A stretch of DNA of 64,000 bases, from assembly GCF_033949425.1 (NCBI RefSeq), contig NZ_JAXAVX010000013.1, positions 1 through 64,000 on the forward strand, written 5' to 3'. How positions within the stretch are numbered: position 1 is the stretch's first letter; each line of letters begins with the position of its first letter. The notes under the pieces were generated by a model. That model searched no databases. It was not told the DNA's origin and saw only the letters and a program-made list of their open reading frames with translations. Shown in pieces: positions 9,185 to 17,687 of this stretch. Source of the stretch: Patulibacter brassicae. GTDB taxonomy: Bacteria; Actinomycetota; Thermoleophilia; Solirubrobacterales; Solirubrobacteraceae. The position numbers were made by a program, and so were the translations under genes.

Positions 9185-10318
9185 ATGGCGCTGAAGAACA
9201 CCATCGACCTCCAGGCGGCGGCCCAGGCGCTGCGTCCGTGGCTGGCGGAGCGGTTCGGGGCGGGCGAGGGCGACATCGAGATCGGCGGCATCGAGGTCAA
9301 CGAGGCCTCGGGCATGTCGAGCGAGTCGGTCCTCTTCGACGTCACGCGGACCGTCGACGGCGAGCGTCGCACCGCCGGCTTCGTCGCCCGGATCGCCCCG
9401 CGAGGCGACGGCCTGTTCATGGACTACGACCTCCCCCGCGAGGCACTCGTCATGGACGCGCTGGCGCGGCACACCGACGTGCCCGCGCCGCGGGTCTGGG
9501 CCGGCGATGGCGACGAGGCCCTGTTCGGCGCGCCGTTCGTCGTGATGGAGCGCTGCTACGGGAAGGTCCCGCCGGACGATCCGCCCTTCACCGCTTCCGG
9601 ATGGGTCCTCGACCTCGCGCCGGAGGATCAGGGCCGCCTCGTGGACAACGCCCTGGCGGCGATCGCCGGGATCCATGCCGCCGACCCGGTGGCCCTCGGG
9701 GTCCAGGGCCTCGAGCGCCAGGACGTCGGCGCGACCGCCCTCGAGCGCGAGATCGCCTATTACGAGCGCTACTACGCGTGGGGCTCCCGGGGCGTCGCGA
9801 ACCCGACGGTCGACGCCGGGCTCGACTGGATCAAGGCGCACCTGCCGGCCACGATCGGCACGCCCGAGGACCCCGACGTCATCAGCTGGGGCGATGCGCG
9901 CCTGGGGAACATGATGTTCGGCGAGGACCTCGCCGTCACCGGCGTCTTCGACTGGGAGATGGCCTCGCTCGGTCCCCGGGGCGTCGACCTCGGCTGGTTC
10001 ATCTTCATGAACCGCCACCACAGCGAGGCCCTCGGGCTGCCGCTGCCGCCCGGCTTCCCCGACCAGGCCGGCACGATCGCGCGCTACGAGGAGCTGAGCG
10101 GGCACGCGGTGCCCGATGCGGACTTCTACGTCGCCTGGTCGGCGGTGCGTGCCTCGATCATCTTCACGCGCGTGGGGCACTACATGGTGGAGCTCGGGCT
10201 CGTGCCGCCCGACGCGCAGATGTGGCTCTCCAACCCGGCCAGCAACCTGCTGGCGACGATCCTCGACCTGCCCGCGCCGAGCGTCGCCTCGTCGGGGTGG
10301 GTGACCGGCAAGCGGTGA
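9185..10318 (+). CDS. Phosphotransferase family protein (APH / ACAD10-like kinase fold)
   Basis: This 377-residue protein has the aminoglycoside phosphotransferase/choline kinase fold of the type found beside acyl-CoA dehydrogenases. The catalytic loop reads WGDARLGN near residues 237-244; the usual HGD histidine is Trp, as often seen in this subfamily. The metal-binding FDWEMA follows near residue 255. Relatives related to mammalian ACAD10/11 phosphorylate hydroxyacyl-CoA compounds. That role is inferred here from the lipid-gene context. The start ATG lies about 50 bases below a -10 box overlapped by a TetR operator, so the gene is probably repressed by one of the TetR proteins at 14.7 or 17.3 kb. 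Confidence 0.8.
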   Translation: MALKNTIDLQAAAQALRPWLAERFGAGEGDIEIGGIEVNEASGMSSESVLFDVTRTVDGERRTAGFVARIAPRGDGLFMDYDLPREALVMDALARHTDVPAPRVWAGDGDEALFGAPFVVMERCYGKVPPDDPPFTASGWVLDLAPEDQGRLVDNALAAIAGIHAADPVALGVQGLERQDVGATALEREIAYYERYYAWGSRGVANPTVDAGLDWIKAHLPATIGTPEDPDVISWGDARLGNMMFGEDLAVTGVFDWEMASLGPRGVDLGWFIFMNRHHSEALGLPLPPGFPDQAGTIARYEELSGHAVPDADFYVAWSAVRASIIFTRVGHYMVELGLVPPDAQMWLSNPASNLLATILDLPAPSVASSGWVTGKR

Positions 10319-10398
10319 CCGCGATGACCCGCGCACCCCAGCCGTCCTCTTCGCGCCGGCCCGCCGGCGCCTGACGTCCCTCCACGCGAAAGCGATCG

Positions 10399-12033
10399 AT
10401 GACTCCTTCCAGCAGTTCCGTGGCCGATGTGATCGTGGCCGGTGGTGGCCACAACGGCTTGGTGGCCGCGTGCTACCTCGCGCGTGCGGGTCTCGACGTC
10501 GAGGTGCTCGAGGCCTCGCCGGTGATCGGCGGGATGACCGCGACGAACGAGATGGTGCCGGAGGCGCCGGGTCACTTCATCAACGAGGCGTCGATCCACG
10601 CGTCGCTGTTTCGCAACACCGCGATCGACGCGGAGCTGGAGCTGACGTCGAAGTACGGGTTGCGGATGCGTCGCGTGGACCCCGCGCACGTGCATCTGGG
10701 GTTCGAGGGCGAGTCGATCGCGATGTGGCAGGACGCCAATCGCACGGCGCAGGAGATCGCGCACTTCTCCAAGAAGGACGCGCGGTCGTGGTTGGACTTC
10801 GTGGAGTCCGTGACCGCCGGGGTCGAGATCGGCCTGCCGCTGATGCTCACGAGCGCGGTGCGGCCGGAGCCCAAGCAGCTCGCCAAGGCGCTGGCGAAGA
10901 TGGGCAAGCACCGCAAGGAGCTGCTGCCGCTGGCGCGGTGGATCCTGCAGGGGCATGCGGAGGCGATCGAGGAGCGCTTCGAGCACCCGCTGGTGCGTGG
11001 TCCGTTGACGATCAACCTGCCGTTCATGCCCTTCGACTCCGACGCGTCGGCGTATGCGCTGATCTACCTCGGCGTCTACCACCGGACCGGGGTCGCGATG
11101 TTCGAGGGCGGCACCGGCGCGTTCCCGAAGGCCCTGATCGCGTGCTTGCAGGACGCGGGTGGCCGGGTCCGCGCGAACGCCCGGGTGGAGGAGATCCTCG
11201 TCGACGGGGGTCGTGCGGTGGGGGTGCGGCTGGAGGGCGGCGAGGAGGTCCGCGCGCGCAAGGCCGTGATGACGTCGTTCTCGCCCAAGCGGGTGCTCGG
11301 GGAGCTCGTCCCGCAGGAGCTCCTCTCGCACGAGGACCAGGTGAAGGTCCGCCACATCCCGACGAACGAGACCGGGGCGCGGGACTACAAGCTGAACATC
11401 GCGCTGAAGGGCAAGCTCCGGATGCCGCGCCATCAGGAGTGGCGCGCCAGGACGTTCCCGGGCGACACGGTCGATCTGAAGCTGCCGTGCGTCACGTGGA
11501 ACACGCATGAGCAGGCGTTGGACGCGTTCCGCGCGTGCGTGCGTGGCGAGGTTCCCGAGCACGTCGCCGGTCTGGCGCAGATCACCACCGCGTTCGACCC
11601 GAGCATGGCGCCCGAGGGCCACGACACGTACTGGTTCTGGACCGGCCTGACGCCCGGCACCCCGAACGAGGGCTGGGACGTGGCGCGGGACCAGATCACC
11701 GAGCGGGTGATCAAGGAGTCCGCGCTCTTCTACGAGGGCCTCGAGGAGCTCGAGATCGGACGCCGGCCGCTCGCGAAGCCGGACATCGCGGAGCGGTTCA
11801 ACGCGATCGACGGCAACGTCTACCACGTCGATCCGATCATCACGCGCCTCGGGCCGCTGCGGCCCGCGCTGGGGATGGGGAACTTCCAGGCGCCGATCGA
11901 CGGGCTCTGGATGACCGGCTCGGGCACCCACTCGATCCCCGGGATCTCGGGCATGCCGGGCCACAACGCTTCCAAGACGCTGCTGCGGCAGCTGCGCAAG
12001 GAACGCCGCCGCGGGTTCCTGCGCCGCGGCTGA
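10399..12033 (+). CDS. FAD-dependent NAD(P)/FAD oxidoreductase, PYROXD2 / phytoene desaturase-like
   Basis: The N-terminal Rossmann FAD-binding motif is VAGGGHNGLVAACYLARAG (about residues 12-30), followed by the VIGGMTATNE segment. The C-terminus carries the second FAD contact, GLWMTGSGTHSIPGISG. Length (544) and layout match the PYROXD2/carotenoid-desaturase-like amine oxidoreductase superfamily. The substrate is unknown; neighbouring genes suggest a lipid or terpenoid. Codon use is slightly less biased to C-ending codons than in the mce genes. It is followed by a perfect hairpin and a convergent gene. Confidence 0.8.
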   Translation: MTPSSSSVADVIVAGGGHNGLVAACYLARAGLDVEVLEASPVIGGMTATNEMVPEAPGHFINEASIHASLFRNTAIDAELELTSKYGLRMRRVDPAHVHLGFEGESIAMWQDANRTAQEIAHFSKKDARSWLDFVESVTAGVEIGLPLMLTSAVRPEPKQLAKALAKMGKHRKELLPLARWILQGHAEAIEERFEHPLVRGPLTINLPFMPFDSDASAYALIYLGVYHRTGVAMFEGGTGAFPKALIACLQDAGGRVRANARVEEILVDGGRAVGVRLEGGEEVRARKAVMTSFSPKRVLGELVPQELLSHEDQVKVRHIPTNETGARDYKLNIALKGKLRMPRHQEWRARTFPGDTVDLKLPCVTWNTHEQALDAFRACVRGEVPEHVAGLAQITTAFDPSMAPEGHDTYWFWTGLTPGTPNEGWDVARDQITERVIKESALFYEGLEELEIGRRPLAKPDIAERFNAIDGNVYHVDPIITRLGPLRPALGMGNFQAPIDGLWMTGSGTHSIPGISGMPGHNASKTLLRQLRKERRRGFLRRG

Positions 12034-12105
12034 GCGGCGCCACGGCCGTGCCTCGCGGGCGCGGCCGTGCCAACGGCTCCCCACGGGTGGGACGCGGCCG
12101 TCCCC

Positions 12106-12127
12106 GCGCTCGCCGCGCGGCGAGCGC
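12106..12127. terminator. Perfect GC palindrome between convergent genes
   Basis: A 22-base perfect palindrome lies between the oxidoreductase gene (+) and the glyoxalase-fold gene (-), where a shared bidirectional terminator is expected. No U-tract follows, as is common in such GC-rich genomes. Confidence 0.45.
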
Positions 12128-12151
12128 GAGCGCTCGCGGGCGGCGCCCGGG

Positions 12152-12562
12152 TCAGCCGAGGCCGTCGACGCCCTCGCGCCGGCCCTCCCGGCGCTCGAAG
12201 TAGTCCCAGACCTCGACGAGGTTGCCGGCCGGGTCGCGGAAGTAGATCGAGCGGTCCCCGCCGTCGTGCTCGACGGGGCCCTCCACCGCGACGTCGAGCT
12301 CGCTCGTCAGCCGGGCGTGGACCGCGTCCAGCTGCGCGGGCCGCGCCGAGACCGCGAAGTGGACGTGGCGCCCGCCCTCGTCGCCGTGCTCGTGCCGGCC
12401 GGGGGCCCACAGCCCCAACCGCGTTCGCTCGCCGAGCTTCAGCCAGCGACGGCCGCGCTCGGTGCTCAGCGGCTCGAGCCCGAGCGCCCGCTCGTAGAAC
12501 GCCGCGAGCGCGTCCGGGTCCTCGGTCTCGAGCGTCAGCTCCACGACATCGTCGACGTCCAT
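12152..12562 (-). CDS. VOC (glyoxalase/bleomycin resistance) family protein
   Basis: This small single-chain vicinal-oxygen-chelate protein has two beta-alpha-beta modules. The first strand reads VVELTLETEDPDALAAFYERAL, the second module has RHVHFAVSA, and the end has YFRDPAGNLVEVWDY with the usual metal-binding Glu. The first-strand ligand position appears to be Glu rather than His. Start is placed at MDVDDVVEL; a start 12 codons upstream (12598) is possible. The function within the family (isomerase, dioxygenase or resistance protein) cannot be told. Confidence 0.75.
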   Translation of the reverse strand: MDVDDVVELTLETEDPDALAAFYERALGLEPLSTERGRRWLKLGERTRLGLWAPGRHEHGDEGGRHVHFAVSARPAQLDAVHARLTSELDVAVEGPVEHDGGDRSIYFRDPAGNLVEVWDYFERREGRREGVDGLG

Positions 12563-12653
12563 GCCGGTGCGCGGGTGCCCGAAGCGGCCGCCGAGCAAAC
12601 GGCGGGCGCGGGTCCGGCGCGGATCGCGGAGTGCGGGCGGGCGGCGGCCAGCC

Positions 12654-13238
12654 TCAGCCGGCCGCCGTCTCGTCGACGTCGAGGCCCTCGCGCACGACGC
12701 GGGCCGGCACGCCGGCGGCCAGGACCCCGCCCGGCAGGTCGCGGGTGACGACGGCGCCCGCCGCCACGACCGTCCCGGCGCCGATCGTGACGCCGGGGCA
12801 GACGATCGTCCCGGCCCCGAGCCACACGTCGTCGTCGATCGTCACGGGGGCCGCCGACTCCCACTCCTCCCGCCGCGAGGCGACGTCGAGCGGATGGGTC
12901 GCGGCGAGCAGCTGGACGCGGGGGCCGATCTGGCAGCGGGCGCCGATCGTGACCGGCGCGACGTCGAGCACGAGCAGGCCGACGTTCGCGAACGTCCCGG
13001 CGCCGATCCGCACGTCCCCGAACTCGCAGAAGAACGGCGGCCGGACGACGACGTCCTCGCCGACCTCGACGAGCAGCTCGCGCAGCAGGGCCGCCCGCTC
13101 GGCGTCGCCGCGACTCGCGCTCGGCGCGGCGTCGTATCGCTCCAGCAGGTCCTGCGTGCGGTCGTAGCCGGCGACGTCCTCCGGGTCGCCGGCGCGGTAG
13201 GGCCGCCCCTGCAGCCGGCGGTCGCGCATCTCGCCCAT
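12654..13238 (-). CDS. Sugar/maltose O-acetyltransferase (left-handed beta-helix)
   Basis: The N-terminal Maa-type helical region (about residues 1-60) is followed by hexapeptide repeats (VTIGARCQIGP, VTIDDDVWLGAGTIVCPGVT, VTIGAGTVVAAGAVVT) that form the trimeric beta-helix. The catalytic His sits in LLAATHPLD. Members acetylate maltose, galactosides or related sugars from acetyl-CoA. Length (194) is typical. It lies 91 bases upstream of the VOC gene on the same strand and may be co-transcribed with it. Confidence 0.85.
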   Translation of the reverse strand: MGEMRDRRLQGRPYRAGDPEDVAGYDRTQDLLERYDAAPSASRGDAERAALLRELLVEVGEDVVVRPPFFCEFGDVRIGAGTFANVGLLVLDVAPVTIGARCQIGPRVQLLAATHPLDVASRREEWESAAPVTIDDDVWLGAGTIVCPGVTIGAGTVVAAGAVVTRDLPGGVLAAGVPARVVREGLDVDETAAG

Positions 13239-13325
13239 GGCCGGACGCTACCGGAGCCGCTCGCGTCCGCCGGTCGCTCGCGCCGACGATCCGCGACCGG
13301 CCCCGCCGCGACGGGCCATGTCGTC

Positions 13326-13345
13326 TGGACAGTGTGTGCGATACT
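13326..13345 (+). promoter_or_regulatory. Promoter with partial TGGAC-N5-GTCCA operator
   Basis: TGGAC followed after 5 bases by GTGCG (13326-13340) matches 8 of the 10 arm positions of the operator seen at 19831 and 26392. A -10-like GATACT spans 13340-13345, upstream of the acyl-CoA dehydrogenase start at 13436. Confidence 0.4.
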
Positions 13346-13435
13346 CCGGCGGCCGGGGCCGCGCCGCTTGCGCTCGCCCGGTCCGGCCGGTGCCGAGCCG
13401 GTCGTGGTCACCACCGCACCTCCGAGGATCCCGCT

Positions 13436-14602
13436 ATGGCCGTCAACGCCTTCGCCAACGACCTGGTCGACCTCAACGACGAGCGCCGCGCGCTCGTCGA
13501 GACGCTCCGGGAGTACTCGGCGAACAAGGCCGGCACGCCCGAGCAGCGCGCCGCGCTGACCGAGGACGGCATCGAGCAGCACCACGAGGGCGTCTACCGC
13601 GAGCTCGCCGAGCTCGGCTTCGTCGGCATCGGGTTCCCGGAGGACCTCGGCGGCGGCGGCGGGTCGATCGTCGACGTCAGCCTCTTCCTCGAGGAGGCGT
13701 TCTTCGGCCAGCTGCCGATCATGGGCATCTCGACCTCGCTCGTCGCGGGCGAGGCGATCGAGCGCCACGCCAGCGACGAGCTGAAGCGCGACCTCATCGG
13801 GCGCGTCTGCGCCGGCGACACCTTCGCGATCGGCATGTCGGAGCCGGAGGCCGGATCGGACCTGGCGAACCTCCGCTGCAAGGCCGAGCGCGTCGACGGC
13901 GGCTGGCTCGTCAACGGCCAGAAGACGTGGAGCTCCAACGCGCACTTCGCCAAGCGCTGCATGCTCATGGTCCGCACGGACTCCAGCGGCCGCAAGCACG
14001 AGGGCATCTCGATGCTCGACGTCGACCTCGAGCAGGACGGGATCGACATCCGTCACATCCCGACGATGGGCGGCCGCGAGACGAACGACGTCTTCTACAC
14101 CGACGTCTTCGTCCCCGAGGACCGCGTCATCGGCGAGATCGGCAACGGCTGGAAGCAGCTCATGGGCGGCCTGAACCGCGAGCGCGTCCTGATCGCCGCG
14201 ATCTTCATCGGGCATGCGCGGCGCGCGCTGCAGGACCTGCTCGACTACATCACCGAGCGCAAGCAGTTCGGGCAGCCGATCGGCTCGTTCCAGGCGATGC
14301 GTCACCGCTTCGCGGAGCTCGCGACCGAGGTCGAGATCTCGCGGCTCATGGTCCACGAGCTGGCGCGACGCCTCGAGGCCGACCCGCGGCGCGTCGGCCC
14401 GCGCGAGTCCTCGATGCTGAAGCTCAAGGTCACCGAGGTCGCCAAGCGCGTCGCGCTCGAGGGCGTCCAGATGATGGGCGGCTACGGCTACGCGAACGAG
14501 TACGGCATGGAGCGCCACCTGCGGATCGCGCTCGGCGCGACGATCTACGGCGGCACGAACGAGATCCAGCGCGACATCATCGGCAAGACGTACGGCCTCT
14601 GA
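13436..14602 (+). CDS. Acyl-CoA dehydrogenase (FadE type)
   Basis: 388-residue flavoenzyme that introduces a trans-2 double bond into an acyl-CoA. The ATG at 13436 has GAGGA 8 bases before it. FAD/substrate motifs are MSEPEAGSDLANL and the C-terminal GYGYANEYGMERHLR. The MCAD-type catalytic position reads YGGT instead of YEGT. A Glu in GLNRERVLIA (residue 249) sits where isovaleryl-CoA-type enzymes keep their base, so it probably uses that geometry. It stands alone between the acetyltransferase and a TetR gene. The chain length handled is not readable. Confidence 0.9.
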   Translation: MAVNAFANDLVDLNDERRALVETLREYSANKAGTPEQRAALTEDGIEQHHEGVYRELAELGFVGIGFPEDLGGGGGSIVDVSLFLEEAFFGQLPIMGISTSLVAGEAIERHASDELKRDLIGRVCAGDTFAIGMSEPEAGSDLANLRCKAERVDGGWLVNGQKTWSSNAHFAKRCMLMVRTDSSGRKHEGISMLDVDLEQDGIDIRHIPTMGGRETNDVFYTDVFVPEDRVIGEIGNGWKQLMGGLNRERVLIAAIFIGHARRALQDLLDYITERKQFGQPIGSFQAMRHRFAELATEVEISRLMVHELARRLEADPRRVGPRESSMLKLKVTEVAKRVALEGVQMMGGYGYANEYGMERHLRIALGATIYGGTNEIQRDIIGKTYGL

Positions 14603-14657
14603 CGGCCCGGCGGGTCCCGCGTCCGCCGCGGGGCCGCCGTCCCTCGCGGCCGGCGGC

Positions 14658-14695
14658 CGAACATCCCGTTCGGTCGTCGAACAACGCGCTAGGGT
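14658..14695 (+). promoter_or_regulatory. Operator array and -10 of the TetR gene at 14702
   Basis: CGAAC (14658), GTTCG (14668) and CGAAC (14678) follow each other at exact 10-base steps, and TAGGGT (14690-14695) is the likely -10. Only 6 bases separate it from the GTG start, so the mRNA is probably leaderless and the gene autoregulated. Confidence 0.6.
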
Positions 14696-14701
14696 CTGGG
14701 C

Positions 14702-15340
14702 GTGGCCCCGCGAGCGAGCAAGCCCCTGCAGCCCCCACGGGAGGTGCGGCGGGAGCAGCTCGCGCGCCTCTTCGTGGAGGTCGTCGAGCCGCTCCTGCAG
14801 CAGGGCGAGACGTACGCGGAGATCAGCGTCGAGCGCCTCATCACGGCGGTCGACATCTCGCGGTCGACCTTCTACGTCTACTTCGACGACAAGGGCGACC
14901 TCCTGCGGGCGATGGTCGAGGACGTCACCCAGGCGTTCGCCGACGCCGCCGCGCCGTGGTTCGAGCTCGGTCCCGACGCGACCCGCAAGGACCTGCGCAA
15001 GGCGCTGCAGCCGCTCTTCGACGCCTACCACCAGCACCAGATGCTGCTCGGCGCGATCACGGAGACGGCCGCCTACGACCAGCAGATCCGGGAGCAGCAC
15101 GCGGCGCTCGTGGACCGGGCGGTCACGGAGATCACGCGGCACTTCCGCGCCCAGCAGAAGCTCGGCCGCGCGGCGCCGCTCGACGCGCCCCGGACCGCCC
15201 GCTGGCTCGTCTGGATGCTCGAGCGCGGGCTCTACCAGCTCGTCGCGCCGGCGAAGCCCGCCGAGTTCAAGCGCCTGCTCGACACCGCCACGGACATCGT
15301 GTGGCGGGTGCTCTACGAGGGCTACCGCGACGACGCCTGA
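14702..15340 (+). CDS. TetR/AcrR family transcriptional regulator (paralogue 1)
   Basis: The N-terminal HTH (about residues 20-70) has recognition helix VDISRSTFYVYFDDKGDLL. The C-terminal ligand domain ends in LVWMLERGLYQLV. It is clearly homologous along its length to the TetR at 16711-17349, with an almost identical recognition helix (SRSTFY-YF-DK). Both have the same operator array before their starts. It likely represses itself and the AveC-like and oxidase-like genes. GTG start is chosen because the -10 ends 6 bases before it. Confidence 0.85.
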   Translation: MAPRASKPLQPPREVRREQLARLFVEVVEPLLQQGETYAEISVERLITAVDISRSTFYVYFDDKGDLLRAMVEDVTQAFADAAAPWFELGPDATRKDLRKALQPLFDAYHQHQMLLGAITETAAYDQQIREQHAALVDRAVTEITRHFRAQQKLGRAAPLDAPRTARWLVWMLERGLYQLVAPAKPAEFKRLLDTATDIVWRVLYEGYRDDA

Positions 15341-15510
15341 GCGCGCCGCGGCGGCCGGCCCCGCGTGGGCCCCGGAGGGCCGCGGGAGGTGAGGTCCGGT
15401 GCCCGTCCGTCCTGCGGCGCGGTCCGCAACGCGAAGGACGCCGACGCGAGACGCGACGACCCCGGCCGGGGCCGGGGTCGTGGTCCGGGCCCGGGCGCTC
15501 CCGGGCCGAT

Positions 15511-15538
15511 CGTGGGCGGCGCGTCCGCGCCGCCCACG
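15511..15538. terminator. Strong hairpin (12-bp stem, 4-base loop)
   Basis: A perfect 12-base stem (15511-15522 with 15527-15538) lies between the convergent ends of the TetR gene (+) and the AveC-like gene (-), 6 bases past the latter's stop. It is probably a bidirectional terminator. The rest of 15341-15543 is GC-rich and shows no gene. Confidence 0.6.
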
Positions 15539-15543
15539 CGTGC

Positions 15544-16500
15544 TCAGTAGGCGGCGGCGTGCCGCTCCGGCGGCAGCCCGCCCTCCTGGGCCATCTTGGC
15601 CCAGAGGCGGTCGCGGGCCTTGGCCGGGACCATCGTGTACTGGAACATCCGCGGGAGGGTCCAGGCGGCCGCCGGCTGGTCCTCCTTCACCCCGAGCAGG
15701 TGGTGGAGGAGCTTCATGTAGAAGCAGGCCTCGATCATCATGATCGTCGCCGCGACCCAGCGCATCCAGTCCGGCAGCGAGGAGTTGTGGGCGAGGATGT
15801 GGATCCAGCCCACGGTGAAGTACGTCGCCGCCATGCCGTAGGCCGGGATGAACAGCACCAGGAGCTGCTTCCAGCCCTTCAGGCGCGGCACCGCGAACGC
15901 CAGCATCGCGCCGACGGTGACGAACGACGCCGAGTTGATGAAGGCCCACCAGTAGGGGAAGCCGAACAGCTCGTACGGCTGCAGGCCGTAGTACTCGTAG
16001 ACGTTGAGGTTGATCCCGATCGTCTCCATGACGGCGTCGAGGATCGCGCCCATCGCGAGCAGCATGAAGAAGTGGCGCAGCTTCGCGCCGTTCTTGATCA
16101 CGAAGTAGCAGAAGTACGACTGCAGGCCGAGGAACGCGACGTAGCAGAGGGGGATCAGGAGCGGCACCTTGATCCCGAAGTTCGTGTAGACGACCGTCAG
16201 GTCGTCGGCCCAGTGGAGGTGCCCGAGCATGTCGAGCATCGCCTCCTCGAGCGAGCAGATCAGGCCGCCGCCCATCACGAGCAACGGGATCCAGTTGCCC
16301 TTGGAGGCCGCGCGCAGGGCCCACGGCAGGGCGAAGATCACGACCGCCGCGCCGGCGACGAAGAAGAAGATCAGCTCGTTCGTGACGCCGGCCTCGATGC
16401 CCGATGGCAGCGGCGCCACGTTGGGGGGCAGGCCTGGCACGTCGTGGTACGGCGGCGGCGTGTCGCCGATGGCCGCGAGCGTGAAGACGTTCGGCAGCAC
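15544..16500 (-). CDS. AveC-like (spirocyclase AveC family) membrane protein
   Basis: 318-residue protein with about seven or eight hydrophobic segments. The GTG start at 16500 is chosen because GAAAGGA precedes it at good spacing; the frame is open further upstream. Family-like motifs are SLEEAMLDMLGHLHWADD, TNFGIKVPLLIPLCYV and YEYYGLQPYELFGFPYWW. AveC itself acts in avermectin spiroketal formation and dehydration. The wider family is common in actinobacteria, with mostly unknown function. Its promoter carries the same operator array as the flanking TetR genes. Confidence 0.65.
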   Translation of the reverse strand: MLPNVFTLAAIGDTPPPYHDVPGLPPNVAPLPSGIEAGVTNELIFFFVAGAAVVIFALPWALRAASKGNWIPLLVMGGGLICSLEEAMLDMLGHLHWADDLTVVYTNFGIKVPLLIPLCYVAFLGLQSYFCYFVIKNGAKLRHFFMLLAMGAILDAVMETIGINLNVYEYYGLQPYELFGFPYWWAFINSASFVTVGAMLAFAVPRLKGWKQLLVLFIPAYGMAATYFTVGWIHILAHNSSLPDWMRWVAATIMMIEACFYMKLLHHLLGVKEDQPAAAWTLPRMFQYTMVPAKARDRLWAKMAQEGGLPPERHAAAY

Positions 16501-16589
16501 GGTGGTCCTTTCTCTCCCCGGTCGGCCCGGTGCCGACCGCGTTGCGACGAGCGCGCTCGCGCCACGTCGAGACGACCGTACCACATGGC

Positions 16590-16624
16590 CGAACACCATG
16601 TTCGATCTCTATACACCTCGTACG
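16590..16624 (-). promoter_or_regulatory. TetR operator array upstream of the AveC-like gene
   Basis: Half-sites CGAAC (16590), GTTCG (16600), degenerate TATAC (16610) and GTACG (16620) are spaced by 10 bases. A -10-like TACGGT on the minus strand lies next to the array (about 16579-16574). Confidence 0.55.
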
Positions 16625-16710
16625 TCGACCCCGTCCGCGCCGCCGCCGCTCGCTCGCGCGGTGCCGTCGGGGGCCTCGGGGCGTCCCGCGTCCCCGGGCC
16701 GCTGCTCGGG

Positions 16711-17349
16711 TCAGCCGGCGGCGTCCGTCCCGGCGTAGAGCGCGCGCCAGGCGACGTCGGACAGCGAGCGGTGCAGGGCCGCGATCTCCTCCTCGTCGGC
16801 GCCCGGGACGAGCTGGTGGAGCCCGCGCTCCACCATCCACGCCAGCCACGCGGCCGTGGTCCGGGGGTCGCCCGGGGCCGCGTGCCCGCGCGCCTGCTGC
16901 GCGGCGATGTGCTGCGTCAGCTGGTCGGCGGCGCGCCCCACGATCCGCTCGAGGTTCCGGCGGGCGGCGGGGCTCTGCGCGGCGGCGTCGGCGATCGCCC
17001 GGAAGAGCTCCTGGTGCTCGACGTACGACGCGAACAGCGGCTCGAGCGCGCGGTCGAAGTCCGCGCGCCGGGTCGGCCGATCGAGCGCGAACCACGTCTC
17101 GGCCGCCTCGAAGACCTCGCGGCTCACGTCGTCGGTCATCGCGTCCAGCAGCGCGGTCTTGTCCGCGAAGTACGCGTAGAACGTCGACCGCGAGATGCCC
17201 GCCTCCGTGATGAGCTCGCGGACGCTGAGCTCCGGATAGCTCCGCCCCGCGGCGAGGAGCGGCTCGACGGTGTCGGCGAAGCGGCGGACCAGGCGGCGGC
17301 GGCGTTCGTCGGGGCCCGGCTGCAGGGGCCGGTCGCCGGCACGAGGCAT
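16711..17349 (-). CDS. TetR/AcrR family transcriptional regulator (paralogue 2)
   Basis: The 212-residue regulator has HTH region LSVRELITEAGISRSTFYAYFADKTALL and a C-terminal domain with TTAAWLAWMVERGLHQLV. It is similar over its full length to the TetR at 14702-15340. ATG at 17349 is chosen because the -10-like TACCAT (minus strand, 17363-17358) ends 8 bases before it, inside its own operator array, so leaderless autoregulation is likely. It lies between the AveC-like gene and the oxidase-like operon, all on the minus strand. Confidence 0.85.
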   Translation of the reverse strand: MPRAGDRPLQPGPDERRRRLVRRFADTVEPLLAAGRSYPELSVRELITEAGISRSTFYAYFADKTALLDAMTDDVSREVFEAAETWFALDRPTRRADFDRALEPLFASYVEHQELFRAIADAAAQSPAARRNLERIVGRAADQLTQHIAAQQARGHAAPGDPRTTAAWLAWMVERGLHQLVPGADEEEIAALHRSLSDVAWRALYAGTDAAG

Positions 17350-17359
17350 CGGCGCCGAT

Positions 17360-17394
17360 GGTACATGGTGTTCGATGGCCGAACGTGCTGTACG
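17360..17394 (-). promoter_or_regulatory. Operator array of TetR paralogue 2
   Basis: GGTAC (17360), GTTCG (17370), CGAAC (17380) and GTACG (17390) form a 35-base near-palindrome of four half-sites at 10-base phase. This is the most symmetric copy in the window and would hold two TetR dimers. Confidence 0.65.
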
Positions 17395-17420
17395 GCGAGC
17401 GCCCGTCCGGCGTCCGGCGA

Positions 17421-17687
17421 TCAAGCGGCGAGGTGCAACGCGAAGAGCGCCGTGGGCACGGCGACGACGTAGGCGTTGAAGAGCCCCTTGACGACGGGGC
17501 GCGCGTGCCGCAGCTCCATGAAGTGCATGCCGACGAGCCAGACCTTCGCGAACGTCACGGCGAGCACCGCGACGATCGCCACGTCGCCCGTGCCCAGGCC
17601 GTGGTCGTCGCCCAGCCACCACGACGCGATCGTCGCGACGACGAGGACCGCCAGCACGGCGTAGAGCGCGGAGTTCGGGCGTCGCAT
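17421..17687 (-). CDS. Cytochrome c oxidase subunit IV family protein (NorF/CyoD-like)
   Basis: The 88-residue protein has three predicted membrane segments (ALYAVLAVLVVATIASWWL, VAIVAVLAVTFAKVWLVG, LFNAYVVAVPTALFALHL). The VWLVGMHFMELRHA motif is typical of prokaryotic COX4/NorF proteins. These small subunits assist heme-copper oxidases or nitric oxide reductase. It is the last gene of an operon; its first codon overlaps the stop of the subunit III gene by one base. No subunit I or II gene is in the window. Confidence 0.85.
   Translation of the reverse strand: MRRPNSALYAVLAVLVVATIASWWLGDDHGLGTGDVAIVAVLAVTFAKVWLVGMHFMELRHARPVVKGLFNAYVVAVPTALFALHLAA

Noticed and set aside
12842..17472. Frames above 1400 codons on both strands across several genes.
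   Set aside because: They cross well-supported genes on both strands and consist of Arg/Ala/Pro-rich low-information sequence; an artefact of very high GC.
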